A stretch of DNA of 5,347 nt, taken from contig CAYZDE010000038.1 of the NCBI GenBank assembly GCA_964477205.1, positions 1-5,347 of the forward strand. The letters are read 5' to 3'. Shown in pieces: positions 4,445 through 5,347 of this stretch (position 1 is its first letter; every line of letters begins with the position of its first letter). This stretch comes from UBA93 sp964477205 (GTDB taxonomy: Archaea > Micrarchaeota > Micrarchaeia > Norongarragalinales > Norongarragalinaceae). A program made the position numbers and the translations under genes. The notes below the pieces were generated by a model. That model searched no databases. It was not told the DNA's origin and saw only the letters and a list, made by a program, of their open reading frames with translations.

Positions 4445-5335
4445 TTAATAAGTCATTCGCTCATACAACACGCGGTCGCATCCGGGAGGCTCGTCGAATT
4501 GCCAAAAGAAGAACAGTTTGAGGTAGCCGAGGAGCGGCACGCGCAAGAGCACGCGGCCCCTCACGTCTTCCTCTCGAACGAGCTGCATGCCGGCGCGTTG
4601 GTCCGCGAACTGGTTATTATCGCCTTTCGTTAGGTAGTAAGCGCCGTCCTCAGCATTGATTTTGAGGAGAGCACGGTGAATTATCAAGCCGTAAACGCGC
4701 GGCTCCGGCTCGAACACCAGTATGTCGTTGCCGTCGGACGAATGCGATTCGCCTTGAAAATTTACTTCCGGGGCACACGGCGCCGAGTACTCGTTACCGT
4801 CACGCATTACAACCGAGCACGCGCGCAACGGGTACTCGAATAATGGCTCGCCGTCGAGGGTAGCGTCTTGCAGCATTATCGCGGACGGTTGGGTGCCACC
4901 GGTTATCACATAAGGATTCGTCGCGTACTCAACGCGCGAGTAATCCTCGCCTGAGGCGGCTTCATCTACTAGGTAATCCGCGCCTTGGAGTATTATCAGG
5001 TCACCCCTCTCGAGTTCGGGCAGCATGCTGCACGAGGTAACCACGTTTAACGGCGCGCTCGTGTTCAATAAAAAGCAAGCGATTATCCACGCGCCGGCGG
5101 CGAAGCCGACTGCAATCGCGAGTTCTTTTGCCGCCTTGCGCCAGTCGGCGCCGCCTTTACCGGGCTTGACGAAGTCGATGCCCAGGTAAGCGACTATTAA
5201 GAAAAACCCGATTACGCCGAGGAAAGCGTGCGGGTAGCGCGAGTAAGCTATTACGTCGACGGCTAGCAAGAATAGTATTAACGCGGAGTGCTTATTCGCC
5301 TCCAAATAATCCTTTATTCTCTCTTCGAAATTCAT
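4445..5335 (-). CDS. Archaeal-type signal peptidase I (family S26B) with extra N-terminal helices
   Basis: This enzyme removes signal peptides from proteins exported through the Sec route. The 296-residue product has three N-terminal hydrophobic helices (about 17-31, 37-55, 70-90), then the SxMxP-type box SCSMLPELERGD with nucleophile Ser103. YGLIIHRAL carries His220, which replaces the bacterial lysine, and TKGDNNQFADQ carries Asp239 and Asp245. The His and Asp spacing agrees with the Methanococcus voltae enzyme (His122, Asp142, Asp148). A hydrophobic segment near the end (266-281) may be another helix. The Ser-to-His distance, 117 residues against 70 in M. voltae, shows an insertion of about 45 residues containing Cys173 and Cys187. 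ATG 5335 is the first ATG in view, but the frame is still open to the window edge, so a longer N-terminus cannot be excluded. The gene lies upstream of pcn on the same strand. Confidence 0.93.
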   Translation of the reverse strand: MNFEERIKDYLEANKHSALILFLLAVDVIAYSRYPHAFLGVIGFFLIVAYLGIDFVKPGKGGADWRKAAKELAIAVGFAAGAWIIACFLLNTSAPLNVVTSCSMLPELERGDLIILQGADYLVDEAASGEDYSRVEYATNPYVITGGTQPSAIMLQDATLDGEPLFEYPLRACSVVMRDGNEYSAPCAPEVNFQGESHSSDGNDILVFEPEPRVYGLIIHRALLKINAEDGAYYLTKGDNNQFADQRAGMQLVREEDVRGRVLLRVPLLGYLKLFFFWQFDEPPGCDRVLYERMTY

Positions 5336-5347
5336 TGAATCGCTTGC

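Noticed and set aside
1..5347. Mobile elements, CRISPR arrays, tRNA or rRNA genes
   Set aside because: No direct repeats, terminal inverted repeats, transposase motifs, cloverleaf patterns or rRNA-like stretches were seen, and coding genes fill almost the entire window.

Overview
The window reads as a compact archaeal chromosome segment of roughly balanced base composition. The archaeal signature comes from several independent genes: a CDP-archaeol synthase (CarS, which makes an archaea-specific lipid precursor), a 249-residue sliding clamp (PCNA), a signal peptidase I with the archaeal/eukaryotic Ser-His-Asp arrangement, and an archaeosortase-like protein. Archaeal TATA-like elements also lie about 27 bases from start codons, implying leaderless mRNAs. 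Small, tightly packed genes suggest a DPANN-type lineage (Diapherotrites or Micrarchaeota-like), but that placement is only a guess.

Layout from left to right. (1) A minus-strand pair: a 52-residue zinc-ribbon protein (683-525), then, 3 bases on, an unrecognised protein that runs off the left edge (521-1). (2) A minus-strand SppA-type membrane serine peptidase (1601-732). (3) Diverging from it, a plus-strand operon with overlapping ends: carS (1654-2190), an archaeosortase/exosortase-like membrane protein (2187-2648) and a JAMM/MPN metallopeptidase (2642-3019). (4) A small two-helix membrane protein on the minus strand (3210-3016), whose stop codon overlaps the JAMM stop. (5) Diverging from that, a small charged protein with one ankyrin-like segment (3265-3594). 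(6) PCNA (4401-3652) and signal peptidase I (5335-4445), both on the minus strand.

The middle and right parts are dominated by membrane lipid and secreted-protein functions. Signal peptidase I removes signal peptides and SppA can degrade the released remnants. CarS supplies CDP-archaeol, the precursor of polar archaeal lipids. An archaeosortase would cleave C-terminal sorting signals and, in haloarchaea, is coupled to lipid attachment. Joining of CarS to an archaeosortase by overlapping genes is the most suggestive functional link in the window. PCNA and the small proteins look like unrelated neighbours.

Two sequence-level observations stand out. Both divergent gene pairs have start codons 53-55 bases apart with a single AT-rich TATA-like element midway, as if one element served two leaderless transcripts. 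The tetranucleotide GATC was not found anywhere in the 5.3 kb, although GATT, GATG and GATA are common. No mobile element, CRISPR array, tRNA or rRNA was seen, and there is no gene-free stretch longer than 60 bases.
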